From positions 341,273,793 to 341,337,792 of the forward strand of contig NC_081408.1 of the NCBI RefSeq assembly GCF_030272615.1: a DNA stretch of 64,000 bases, written 5' to 3'. Below, piece by piece: positions 24,317 through 36,280 of this stretch. Source of the DNA: Cryptomeria japonica (taxonomy: Eukaryota; Streptophyta; Pinopsida; Cupressales; Cupressaceae). Within the stretch, counting starts at the first letter, position 1. Each line of letters starts with the position of its first letter. The notes under the pieces are model-generated. The model did not search any database. It was not told the DNA's origin and saw nothing but the letters and a program-made list of their open reading frames with translations. The position numbers were made by a program, and so were the translations under genes.

Positions 24317-27300
24317 CCTCAATGTCACCTTGCGTTAATCAGATCTGCATTTGAATTGCTTCAAAATCACAATGGGGAGAATGACAAGGAGGAGGAGCAG
24401 GAGCAGATGGAAAGTATATAGGAATGCTGCTCCCTATATTATTATTAGAGTACACGCTCGTATTTAGGCGTGTCAGCTGTGTCGCATCCCACATGTAGGC
24501 TATGTATGGGCTGGTTTAGTTGCCGCCATTCATGTAAGAGTCCCCATGCATGCCTTGACCCGATTTCTCATGTGTAGAAAATCATCATCACTTGCATAAG
24601 TCAACAGAATAGAAGAGAAGAGAAGATAGGACTATTGACATTTAATTTAAGTTAGAATGGGAATGGGTATGTTTTTGTAAAGAAAATAACTACACATTGG
24701 AAAAGATTTAGATTATTTAATGGAGTGATTCAAATTTGGTGGGGAAAATAAATATGATATGACTGGTTCGGGTGATTTAATTATGTGATGTAGTGATGTA
24801 TAATTTAATTTAGTTTAATTCAAAAGTGTAATAATAAATGTAAATAATAAATTAAAGGAGGTTAGATGAATTTATTTTTTTAAATTATTTTAGTTGATTA
24901 GTAAGATTTTACTATATGTGTTTGTGAAAAGAAGAATTAAGATTTTGAAAGTGTGGATGAGGTCTTAACAAATTTATACTATGAATGCATGTATATTCTA
25001 AATTAGGTTGCACATATTGTTTACATCGTAGATGTGTTGTCACTTTATGGATGTGTCTTGTATTGTTTTGATTTGTTCACATTCGACTATATTTGTGTCT
25101 AAAATAAGGGTTGGTGGTTTGTTGTATCCAAAGGGAAGTCTACAAATTCCTTGATAATGAGTTAAACCTCTTTGCCAAGAAAAAAAGAGTGAAGACATGT
25201 CAAGAATGTGATGCAAGTCAATATGATGTCATGACAATGTAATGTTAGCATAGAAATTGCAAAAAATGATTTAGAATATGATCCAACATTAGTTGGTGAG
25301 ATGATTTTGTAAGTAATAATGACCTAGGATAATTTATTAATACAAGATCTTAGAAAATCATATTAAAGTATTTTGGCACATAATTCAAGATTAGCTATTA
25401 AATTTTGAAAGAATAAACCTTAAGAGCAAGAAAACTAGCATTTGAAATAGGGAACAAGGCTACTACAAGGTTCCATACAAAGGATAGCACCACATGTGGC
25501 CTAGGGCAAAGTGGTATGGATCCTTAAGGATTTGGATTAGTCTCACTATTGGATTTGGATCATGGGTGTAGACTTGAAGTTGGTTCATGATAGAACAAAA
25601 TAAGGTAAGCACTACAACACTAAAAGTAGGTGTAAAATGGAGTACAAAAGAATAGAATATGCATTAATGTTAATGTGTGTTATTTAATAGACTTATTAGT
25701 CCCAACTAAGTAAAATGGACTACATAAATTATGTTTATTTAACTAGTTATGTATTTCAATCAATTTAAATCATTTATTTTTATTTTTACTTTTAATGTTG
25801 AAAGAGTTTGTTTATTTCTTAAGTATAAAATATTAAAATATAATTATCTATTGTTATTGGATAAAAATTATGGAGTATTATTATTCATAATTCAAGAAAA
25901 TAATGTTTAATGCTATGCTATTAAGAAACAGAAAAAATGACAAACGTATTTTTTCTATTTTTTAAATAAAAAAGAATTCAATATCATTTTTAAAAGTTAT
26001 TGTTACCATTTTTGTCATGTTTGTCTAGAATAAACAATATGTCAAATCACACATTTATGAGTTGAATGGTCTTATGTATATGATTCATGTTCTTAAGGTT
26101 TTCACTCATTTGTTAACACCATGTGTGCTTTAAGTTTTTTCCTTAGGATATGTGGGGTCGTGTGACAGGGATTTAATGTCCATTTAACATTCATTAGTTG
26201 TCATCTGCGTGGAATGCTCGCTCCATTGTAGTCATTGGTAAAAATGTAGAGTTTTCTACATTCACCAAGCGCCTAGAGTTTTTGAGGGAGGTTTAAACTA
26301 ACTCATTTATTGTTTTGGACACTCATGAGGGGTTAGGTTTGTCAAGAGGCTAGTCAACTTGGGTTTTATTTCTTGTCAAGCTAGAAAGTTAGGTTTTGAG
26401 TGGGAGAAACACTGGTCCTTCGTGTTCTTTATGTGTTGGGTTCTATGGCGGCTAGGGATTTTTGAAATTCAATAACTACTAGAGTATTCCTAATTTTTTT
26501 CAAGGTCCTCATGACTAGTTTCAACAACAAAGAAGCATTTTTGGTGTTTTACTTGTAATATTTTTAGTTTGTGTGCTTTGAAAAATTATATGGAAATCTT
26601 GTTGGACCTTTGATAGTCACCATTATCTAGCCATGCAAAGGCATGTACCTAGATCCAATGAAGGTCTATCATATTGAAACCCTATACTATTATTTTCATA
26701 TAGAGAAGCTCGTCATCATCATGTTTGGTACTCTTGAGGAGGTTTTTTATTGGTCTTACTACAAGATATTTATCAAGAATTGTGGAAGGTTCATGTAGTG
26801 GAGAATGGTGAAAGAAGGGCCTTGTAATAGATGAAAGGCTTTGTTCAAACCCTCATTCAATCATTATTTTTGTTTACATTTGCAATCAAGATAAGCCCAT
26901 ATGAATTATCATTGAGTTGTGTCACTATTTGAGGATCATACTCTATTTTGCTACCAGTTGAAAACCTCATTGTGAAAGCTTCTCAAAAAACCTATAAAAT
27001 GTCAATGATATATACAAAATACTCATTAGAGGCCTCATTGTCAAGGATAATGCTACAGAATATGTGTAAGTAGGAATATAAGGAGGATAGAGGTAGTCTT
27101 AGATTGCAAGGAGTATGAAGACAATTAAACATGATCATATAGAGTCATTTAAATCTCATGTATTCCTTAAAACCTACTTGGTCTAGAAGCCTCTTCATGT
27201 CATTCACTATCTTGAGGCCTTCAAAACAAACAATAAGCATCCTATCTTTGTTCGGGGAATAAATAGAATAATATTTTGGTAAGAAGCATGAGGATAGTGA

Positions 27301-27840
27301 TGTGAAATAAATAAGGGCATGAGGAAATATAGATTTGATAATCAATATAGTTTTCATCATGTTGCAGAGATTCTTAACCCTTGCAAACCCTTATAACAAT
27401 TATTAATATCAATTTATGTATGGAACTTGGGGTGTTGCTTTTTTTCATGAACATTTAATGTCTTGAGCATGTTGTTAAACCAAGTTTGTAAAAATATTTA
27501 TCATATGTCAAGTCTGAAGCATGATTCCAAAAGGCCTATCAGCATGTCCACTGTAACAATGGTGAATAGAGGGAAGACCCTTAAATGTGCAAGATTGTAC
27601 ATTTTTATTGTTGTGTGATATTTCATTGACATATAGTTAGTGTGAAAGTTATTGTTTCAAATGATTGTATTTGAAACTCATGAAGACTTTAAGTTTAGAT
27701 AGAAGGAAGAAGTTAGCATGTAAAGGTGGTTAACATTAAGGGTTTTGTAAGTAAAAGATAGTCCTATGATCAAGATGAAGTTTTTTTATCAAACATGATA
27801 AGTTTTTGTTAGCAATAAATCTTGGGGACATAGACTAGAG
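24317..27840. other. Upstream of GBA2-like gene; AT-rich, no gene seen
   Basis: Holds the 5' leader and promoter of the GBA2-like gene near 24.32-24.6 kb, then strongly AT-rich sequence (about 24.75-26.0 kb) with no recognisable coding or element motif up to the LTR at 27841. Confidence 0.5.
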
Positions 27841-28689
27841 TGATGGACTAGTAAAGCACTGAGAGGGGGGGGTGAATCAGTGATGCCAAAAACAATACTA
27901 CTTAAAACACTGACCGAGAGATAAACTTAACAAGTTTGTTAAACAATAAGCATGTAATCCAAAATGATATAACAACATCCACCATAACACAAGTGTTTGT
28001 ACATGGAAAACCCAAATAGGTAAAAACCACGGTGAGATGGGACTCATAAGTTAACTATCTGCAGTAATAGATAACTGATCGGTTAAGGTCTACAAAGTGC
28101 TCTGCTAGAAGCAAATCCTGTTAAAGATCCCAAAGCTTAATTAAAAGCTATACCCTGTTAAAGGTAGTACCCTGTAAGGAGTAACCTCAGTAGAGGATTT
28201 CTAAATCCAAACTAATGGATCACCTGGTTAGAGGATTTGTACAATAAATCTTGTTAGAGCTTACTCGATTAGGGGATTTGATTGTTGCAGTGATTAGAAA
28301 ATAACAAGTGGTGTGATCTAGTAGTAGCACAACTTGCTTGTATAGATCCTCTTCTGCACACTCAATACTCCATCACCAACATACTTTTGCCTTCGCACAT
28401 AACATATCTCTTTTGCTCATACAAAATAATTCATTGTGATGTCAATATATAGACATTTAGATTTCATGTCGACCTCTAGAAATCATAGCACAATTTCCTA
28501 GGTGCAGTGTATCTGGTCAAACAATCATAACTCGTCACAAAAAAATCGCCAAAAATTATTGGTAAGGATAACTCATCACGACTAGTGATAACTCATCACA
28601 TAATCAATGAATACCAGTTGGAACAACAATACTTGTTGGAGTTGAGCATATAAAACGTTTATCCTTGGATGCTCCTATGATAATCTTCA
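27841..28689 (-). repeat. 3' LTR, truncated at U3 side
   Basis: Homologous to 31965-32843. The remaining ~217 bp of the intact LTR (32844-33060) have no counterpart. At 28687-28689 the unknown ORF runs directly into LTR sequence with no polypurine tract, showing that a deletion removed the ORF end, the tract and the start of the LTR. Confidence 0.8.
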
Positions 28690-30125
28690 CTTGTAAGTTG
28701 AGATATCAAAAGGCACAGTTGCATTTGGCACTTCTTTCACTTGTTTTGTTGTTTTACCAGTTGCTTTCATTTTCTTGAGTTCCTCCTTAGTATCAGTACC
28801 TTCAGATTCTTCTTGGAGAATCAGTTTCTGACCTCTTTTCTTTGATGCAGTCTCCTTCTTTGCATATACTTTTGGTACCGGTTTCATTTTGGTTTGGACA
28901 CTTCGCGTCACTCTTGTACTTTTTATCACCAGAGGTGCTTGCTCAACCTTCTTCCTCCTACCTTTACCACTTATGGCAGGAACACTACTGATTTCAGCTA
29001 TTGCAGTTTGAACTTCAACTGTATCCAATTTTGCCTTCTTTTTATCCTTTGGAGATGCCAACAAGTTATTGGCATAACTGATTAATAAGTCATAGTTGAA
29101 TTCATAGCTCATGTCATCCATTTCCTCTTCTCTAGGCTCAATAGCCTCCATCAAACAGAGATCAGTGGTAGCTGTGAAAATAATGTCCTTAGCAAAGTGT
29201 TTCATCACATCCTCGGGAAATCTTACTCTCATACTCATTTTCTTCGGAAATTCATTGAAGTATTTATTCATTGCAGCAAAGAAGGTGTTCCTCACAGCCT
29301 TAATACTGTTCTTAATCTGGGCAGTTACCAATAGATCATTAGACCATTCAAGATCACCAATTCTTGTTAGGAAATTTTGGAAATAAAAGAATATACTGAT
29401 CAACAACTATCCAAATTTAAACTTTTGACGACTATCATTCTCGATAGACTAAAGATTCAACAATAATTGGCTCCTTATGACCTCACATAGGTCATAATTA
29501 GCATTTTTAGCTATCATTTTATAAGCAGTATGCACTGCTATAGATGGAACAATATTCATTCTACTAGAATAGAATATTCGGTAGCCTATAACCATAGCTT
29601 CCAACTTAACCGATGGGTCCTTGATTTTATTGACAGAAAAATCACGCCCATCAGAGTTTGATCTGGTTAGAGTGTTTACAGTCTCTTTTGAAATACGTCT
29701 CGGCTTAGGTACTTCACCGGTTCAGTAAAAACTAGTTTCAACTTGAATAACTTCCTTGGTTATAGTATGAGTCCTTTCTAAATACATGTTTTCCCCATGA
29801 ACGCGACTTAGAACAATTTGCATATGTTCCTCTCCAAAATCTTCAAGAAAATAGCTGCATTATGAAAACCTTTCTCATAAACCCTAAGATATTCAGGTTG
29901 AATCTTTCTATTTTCATCGCAAAGAGATTTCAACTGAGAATGTATCGACAATGATCCTAAATCCTCAATCTTGCAATCAATGTAGCTGGACAAATCTCCT
30001 TTCACTGCGACACCACTAGGAACTTGTGATAAAGCATTATAAGACACAATTTGTTCTGCCTTTACAACTTACATAGGTTTAGATGTAATCATCAATTTCT
30101 CTAATGGTTTAGAAGACGATGCCAT
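28687..30125 (-). pseudogene. Unclassified second ORF of LTR element (about 470 residues)
   Basis: It begins MASSSKPLEKLMITSKPM, hits a stop, then continues VVKAEQIVSYNALSQVPSGV, DLSSYIDCKIEDLGSLSIHS and YLRVYEKGFHNAAIFLKILE. After a frame break it reads VKLEAMVIGYRIFYSSRMN. The last 239-codon frame (28687-29406) holds FLTRIGDLEWSNDLLVTAQI, FPEDVMKHFAKDI and a Lys-rich tail. It has none of the protease, integrase, RT or RNase H motifs. It sits between gag and the 3' LTR, where pol would be. I do not recognise the family; a chromatin- or RNA-binding role for the basic tail would be a guess. Confidence 0.6.
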
Positions 30126-30579
30126 TTCAGATAAACTAGATTTGAAGCAATATTTTTCAAAGAAATACCTTATTTCACGCATCTGCCTTGTTTACCAGTT
30201 GAATACTCAAGTGCACACTAGTTCAATCTTCACCAACCTTCAAATCAACTTGATCACTCAAATCACGATACAACTTTGACTAAAATCCTTTCTTAGCTCT
30301 GCAAGTGCTCAAAAATTCTTTCTCGAATGCATTAGGGTAAAAATAACAAAGTAAAACTTGCTTTTATCCTTTTTACCTACTGCATTAAATGCTCACCCAT
30401 TAGGGTTACAAACCCTAATTACACCGCTTAAAGATGCATACAATATTAACAGGTGTAAAACCAGTTGATAACTGATTGACAAAAGTTATCAAAATTTCAA
30501 ATTCTCTTACTACTCATTCATCTCAAGGGGTCCGGAAGTGAATTTATCATTATGCTCCCCTTAGCCATATAAAAAAGGC

Positions 30580-31879
30580 TTAGCTCACTGGTGTAGGATT
30601 CTCCACACTGGGTGAAGGATTAGTTTCTTCTCCAGGTAAATCATCACTTTTCTTCTTCCATATTCGATTCATTTCTTCTCTGGTTTCTTCAACATTAACT
30701 TTCTGCTTTCCTTTCTGATCTTTAGAAGGATTGACCGGTTTGCTCTTTCTGGATCTACAAAACTTTGCAATGTGTCCCGGTTTATGACAATGAAAGCAGG
30801 CCATTCTAGATGATCTCCAAGGTCCTGCATTACCTCTCCCAGTCCTCCTTCTGCAATTCATAGCCACATGACCAAAGTTGTTGCAAATGATGCAAATGAC
30901 ATTTCTTAACTTTTCCATCTCAAATGGACTAAACCAGTTGACATAGGGTCTTTGCCAATTCATGTTGTCCTAGTTGTCAAAACTTCTCATCCAGTTGCCA
31001 TTTGGTCTTGGATTCGTATGTGGTACTGGATTATTTGCTCCATATCTGCATTCAACTAATTTATGCCCATGCATATTGCATGTGAAGAAATGACCTTCAA
31101 ATTTCTTTGGCATATACCTAGTGTTAGTATTGTAGCTTGTATTTCCCTTAGGTTTGTTTCTACAAACATTTGCAGTGTGGCCAGGTTTAAGACAAACAAA
31201 ATAAATAGGTTTAAAGACCTTCTTACCGGTAGGCTTTTTAGCCTTAGGAGCAGTTTTGTTCTTATGAATGTTGCTCTTGGTACCGGAGGATTCTCCTTTT
31301 TCAGATGTGTGAAAACCAAATCTAGAGGTATCACCTTTCATCCTTTGTGATTGAATTTGTTCTTCCAGCAAGGTAGAACTCCTGTTGAACTTTTTTAGTT
31401 TCCCATTTGCTTCGGTGAGCTATCTGGTAAGATCTTCATTATGTTTTGACAGACTCTCTCTCAGAGATGATGCTAATTCAAGATCTAGCTATAAGATCTC
31501 TTTTTCTTCTTTTTCAGCATGCCAATGCTCATGCAAAGTAGCATTCTCTCGCTTGATCTTGGTAATCTCATGATCTCTTTCTTTGATAAGATCTTCAACA
31601 GTTCTCTTGGCTTCCAGTTCCTGACTCATGTGGATAGTTAGACTTCCTACCACTCATGCGGATAGTTAGACTTTCTACCTCTCTTCTCAGATTTAGCTTT
31701 TCACCATTTAGTTTTTCAACTTCCTTGGCTAAAGCATCAATATTGGCCTCATCTAAAGAACTATTATTAGATATTTCTAGTATTTGTTCAATTAGCTCTC
31801 TCCTTTTGACTTGAGAAGCTTTCAGTTTGACCCTTAGGGTTTCAAGATCATTTCTACTAGCCTCAAGCTCTCTAGCCAT
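30580..31879 (-). pseudogene. gag-like protein with coiled coil and four zinc knuckles
   Basis: The first frame (31595-31879) begins MARELEASRNDLETLRVKLK, a heptad-rich coiled coil that continues, frame-broken, to about 31400. Then come four knuckle-like motifs: FVCLKPGHTANVC and FTCNMHGHKLVEC, each lacking the first Cys (Tyr and Phe instead), then CIICNNFGHVAMNC and CFHCHKPGHIAKFC, which look intact. The tail is Lys/Glu-rich and ends NPTPVS. The usual N-terminal gag domain is not seen before the coiled coil. It would package the element RNA in particles; at least two frame breaks make this copy dead. Confidence 0.75.
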
Positions 31880-31950
31880 CTCAAACTAGCTCATATCCCC
31901 ATGGTAGCTTTAGGGTTTCCTTCCAAGCGATTAGGCTTTAAAGAAGTTAG

Positions 31951-31962
31951 GCTCTAATACCA
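31951..31962 (-). promoter_or_regulatory. Primer-binding site, initiator Met tRNA type
   Basis: The minus strand reads TGGTATTAGAGC two bases after the LTR end (CCATCA). The usual plant Copia site is TGGTATCAGAGC, so there is one C-to-T difference. Confidence 0.8.
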
Positions 31963-31964
31963 AT

Positions 31965-33060
31965 TGATGGACTAGTAAAGCACTGTGGGGGGGGTGAATT
32001 AGTGACACCAAAAACAACACTACTTTAAACACTGACCGGTAGATAAACTTAACAAGTTTGTTAAACAATAAGCATGTAATCCAAAATGATATAACAATAT
32101 CCACAATAAGTAAAAAATCCATCATAACACAAGTGTTTATACATGGAAAACCCGAATAGGTAAAAACCATGGTGAGATGGGACTCATAAGTTAACTATCT
32201 GCAGTAATAGATAACTGACCGGTTAAGATCTACAAAGTGCTCTGCTAGAAGCGAATCTTGTTAAAGATCCCAAAGATTAATTAAAAGCTATACCCTGTTA
32301 AAGGTAGTACCCTGTAAGGAGTAACCTCAATAGACAATTTCTGAATCCAAACTAATGGATCACCTGGTTAGAGGATTTGTACAATAAATCTTGTTAGAGC
32401 TTACCCGGTTAGGGGATTTGACTATCGCAGTGATTAGAAAATAATAGGTGGTGTGATCTAGTAGTAGCACAACTTGCTTGTATAGATCCTCTTCTGCGCA
32501 CTCAATACTTCATCACTAACATACTTCTGCAACTTAATACTTTTGCTTTCGCACATAACATCTCTTTCGCTCATACAAAATAATTCATTGTGATGTCAAT
32601 ATATAAACATTTAGATTTAATGTCGGCCTCTAGAAATCATAACACAATTTCCTAGGTGCAGTGTATCTAGTCAAACAATCATAACTCATCACAAAAATAT
32701 CACCAAAAATTGTCAGTAAGGATAACTCATAACGACTAGTGATAACTCATCACATAATCAATGAATATCAGTTGGAACGACAATACCGATTGGAGTTAAG
32801 CATATAAAACATTTATCCTTTGATGCTTCTATGATAATCTTCCTTGGTTCTTTGTCGAGTTATGTATATCCATTGGTTGTCTCCATGTATATACCGGTTG
32901 TCACCATGTACCGGTTAGATATAAACCTTTAGTGTACCAGTTGTAGTATAAACAACTTTGAAGTCAAATCGGTAGACAATATGAACATATGTGTGTGTAT
33001 GTGTTTCATCAATGACAACATATGATGAAGTTATTCATTACAATCATCATCAAGCCAACA
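31965..33060 (-). repeat. 5' LTR of the 27.8-33.1 kb element
   Basis: It has TG...CA ends and matches 27841-28689 over most of its length, with scattered substitutions and small indels such as an extra block near 32108. Its outer end closely resembles the start of the solo LTR at 58664 (a CATTGATG-type motif after TGTTGGC), so the two belong to related families. Confidence 0.8.
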
Positions 33061-33570
33061 TGGAGTTTTGAACCCCAATTGCTTTCTTAATATTGTTGTC
33101 TTATACCCCGAACATAGACCTATTAAGGGAACAAGGAATTACATCTGGACATGAGATTATATACTTAACATATATCAACAATATACATAACACACAATAT
33201 TGGAACCCAAAAAAATTATAAATTTATATTCATTTAGCACATCATATACATCTTTATAAATCCTTATATACTTCTATACATTCAAGTCATATGCATTTTA
33301 TCTCTTTATGCATATATTCCTTATCTCTTCTTATACCTCTACTATATCTCTCTACTATTGGTGATTACATCTTACAATATATTTATATCTAGGAGATGGG
33401 ACATAACACGTACATAGTGTCCCTAATATACATATTATGCTCCAAATCCTAGGGCTCTGCAAGATTGACATGGCAAGATGCGATAAGACGTGATATCTTC
33501 ATTGGAACTTTATTTGGCTACTCTTCCGCTACCAACATCATCCCCCTTCAAAACCATGACTTTTCCTCAA
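33061..33570. other. Unassigned spacer
   Basis: AT-rich with TATATA runs. Possibly the 3' part of the Ty3 element to the right (minus strand), but no LTR end was recognised. Confidence 0.35.
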
Positions 33571-34304
33571 GTCAACGCTATTCAAGATTTTGATGATAGT
33601 GTTTTAGTCTTTCTCCATTGGCGTAGTATTGTTGTATGGTGTCATTTAATGTTTCTAAGCAGATTACTTCTGAATCAAAAATTTCATTGATCTTATAGGG
33701 TCCCAACCACCAAACTTTGAGTTTTACTTTCTTTTGAAATTTACTATCATATAGGAGAACCATGTCATTGAATTGAAATAATTTTGTACTAAGATTTCAA
33801 TAATGCCAAGTTTTTTTACTTCTTATTTCAACTGAAAGATGAGATTTTTCTAATTGTCTTGCTTCACCTAGTTTCTTTAGTCCTTCCAGCTATTTCATAA
33901 TGGAGTCTTCGTTATTAATTCTTTGTGTTAGTATTGTGTGGAGGTTATGGACTACAAAATAAGTAATATGACCTCCATTATATATAACAAATCAAATGGT
34001 ATGTATTTGGTGGCTCTTTTATATGTTGTGTGCTAGGTTCAAGTATCGCAAGTATTTTTATATCCCAAACAATCTTATTTGCAACACACATTTTAGTTAG
34101 AGTGGTCCCAGTTATCTTCTTTAGTGATTTGCTAGATCCATTATCATGTGGATGGTATGGGGTGATTTGGTTATGAGTAATCATGAAATTGGCTAGTAAC
34201 TCCTTTGTGATTTTATTAACAAAGTGTTTACCTTGATCACTACTAATACTTAATGAACACCCAAAACTGGTAGTGGTGTTATTATATAAGAATTTTGTAG
34301 TAGT

Positions 34305-35843
34305 TGTATGCTCAAATTGTGGTACCTGTACGAGAGAGGCAAACAACACAAACACACCAATGAGACATTATGCTAGAGATCAAAATCATCATTAAAATAA
34401 ACAAATGAAATAAAGATCTTAAGTGCGTCTCATTGTTCTCTATCTCCAAGGATCCTTAAAATCAAGGTGGCTCTAAGTTTGGAAGAGCACTTGATCTATA
34501 GGATGGCTACCTAAAGAACGAGGGATATGTGATGATTCTAGGATCAAAATGGATGTAACTAAGATCCTAGTGAAAGCTAAGATGATGGATTAAGATGAAA
34601 TGCAAGATGCAAGACTAAATGTTCAAGATGATGAAGATATGAAACTAGGTTAATTCCAAATTGAAGATTAAATGCTACTAAATGAGTTAATTAAGCTGGA
34701 AAAGGATATGCATTTAAGCTAAATGAAACTAAAATGTTATGAGATGAATTCTTGATGCTTGAAGATAACAAAGAGAGCTCCTTAACCTGCAAAATGACTA
34801 TAAGTTTGATGCACAAAAGACTTGATTATGAGAATGAAGAATGAGAGCTCTATTTATAGGGAAAATAGGGCAATGGAGGGTTGAGATTGAATAATCTCAA
34901 CAAGAGCTAGGAGTGAAAGTTATCAATCCATGTGAGGGATGCAATCCAATCCCAAGTTGACAAATGTCACATTGAGAGGGCTTGAGAGGAGATGTAAGAG
35001 ATATTAAATGCCCGAGGAGACATGAAGGTTACCTTAGGAGGTAAGGTTATGGTTAGGTTAGTGGATAACCAATGGATAAAGCCTTAGGGTAAACTCTTAT
35101 GCAAGGGTTAATAGGATAACTAGGGTCAAAGACATGAGTGCTTGATGAGACCCTTGGGTTAGCTGAGGGTTAAGTTAGAGAGAAAGTCTCTAACCATGTG
35201 GGAAGGTTGAGTTAACCATTAATTGTTAGGAAGACTTTGGGGATAAATTTGTAAGAGTCCTTCCAAATTTGGGGAACTCAACAAGTTAGCTTGTTGAAGG
35301 AAATAAAGTCTCAAATGCATTTAGAAGACTTTCTTCCAAATATGAGAAGTGACCTCCTCAAATTTAGGGAAAGGACACGATTAGGAGTTGATTAGGCTAA
35401 TTAAAAGGGTTTTGAATAATCTAGAAGGCTCTAGAAGAGGTTTAGGAGGCAAGTGGGAGATGTAGGATTTTGCAAGTGGGTGGGGAAAAAAGAATTTAAT
35501 TAAAATAAAATTAATTTATTCTAATTTTGGTTGCAGCATTTGTAGGATTTTGCAAGTGGGGGGATTTTTAAATAAATTTAGATTTATTTAAATGTAAAAG
35601 GGGTTTTAATTAAATGTAGATTTAATTAAAATGGATAGAGGGGGAATTTTAATTAAATGTAAATTTAATTAAATGGCTATGATAGAAGAAGGGAAACATT
35701 AATCAAATCTTTAATTTGATTAATAGGCTAATTTAGAGAAATAGGGACATTAATAAAATCTTAATTTAATTAATTGGAAGAAATAGGGATAATTAAATGA
35801 ATAAAATTCACTTAATTTGTTGTGCAAATTTTAGGTGTCTACA
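34305..35843 (-). mobile_element. Solo LTR, 1,539 bp, inserted in Ty3 integrase
   Basis: On the minus strand it starts TGTAGACACCTAAAATT and ends GAGCATACA. Flanking 5-mers on that strand are ACTAT (35844-35848) and ACTAC (34300-34304), one mismatch. Removing the block restores an open integrase frame (TYTTTKFLYNN). There is no internal coding or primer site. The minus strand has TATAAATA at 34851-34858, a likely LTR promoter. Long similarity to 54752-56208 places it in the family of the Tat-like element there. Confidence 0.82.
34851..34858 (-). promoter_or_regulatory. TATA box of solo LTR
   Basis: TATAAATA on the minus strand, in the same context (CCTATAAATAGAGC) as at 55251-55258 in the related LTR. 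Conservation in both copies supports a promoter. Confidence 0.6.
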
Positions 35844-36280
35844 ATAGTATATGTGGTATAGTCCTTGGTAGGTTTTGCTTCATCCCATTTGGTAGGATAA
35901 TCGATTCAGCGATGATGAATATAGCTTTGGAGAGTTTTGTTGGAGGATCAATAGACCCGATAAAGTTTGTAGCCCATTTCTCAAAAGGTGTAGTGGGATT
36001 TCATATTGGGTAGTAGGTCTTCTTATTTTTCGACATACATCACAATTCTTTGTATAATGTTTAACATCCTTGTATACATTAGACCACCATAGCCCTAATA
36101 ACAATATCTTCTAGTTGGTCATAGCATCTCCACAATTATATCCTCTAGTAATTCCTTAACATGCCTTTGTTAAGATTTTTTCCTTTTCATGCTTGTACAC
36201 TACCCCCTAGATTATTTCATCTTGTCCTTTCTCAAATAAAGCTCCTTCAATTTGAGTACATGGGAGGGATTTTTGTAGCA

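Larger units (their letters stand above)
27841..33060 (-). mobile_element. Non-autonomous LTR retrotransposon: LTR, PBS, gag, unknown ORF, truncated LTR
   Basis: Two long direct repeats start TGATGGACTAGTAAAGCACT (27841 and 31965). Gag runs on the minus strand, so the right copy is the 5' LTR (31965-33060, 1,096 bp, minus start TGTTGGCTTGATGATG). The left copy is the 3' LTR (27841-28689), missing about 250 bp at its internal edge. Flanks TAGAG (27836-27840) and TGGAG (33061-33065) match at 4 of 5, a credible target duplication. Inside are an initiator-Met primer site, a gag with four knuckles and a second ORF of unknown family. No protease, integrase or RT was found, so the element depended on others to move. 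Confidence 0.82.
33578..36280 (-). mobile_element. Ty3 integrase region, split by a solo LTR
   Basis: On the minus strand, from right to left: an integrase zinc finger near 36000-36270 (LLGLWWSNVYKDVKHYTKNC, then DVCRKIRRPTTQYE), core start at 35850-35990 (WATNFIGSIDPPTKLSKAIF), and after the inserted LTR KFLYNNTTTSFGCSLSISSD with QGKHFVNKITKELL, then TPYHPHDNGSSKSL at 33980-34300. The C-terminal module is at 33578-33763 (LYDSKFQKKVKLKVWWLGPY). The Glu expected after NG in the DDE core reads Ser-Ser-Lys, so the third acid is lost. Multiple stops make this a dead copy. Confidence 0.82.

Noticed and set aside
27841-32843. Element ending at 32843, where LTR similarity stops
   Set aside because: Flanks did not match. 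Extending to the TGTTGGC start at 33060 gives a canonical LTR end and near-matching flanks, explained by truncation of the other LTR.
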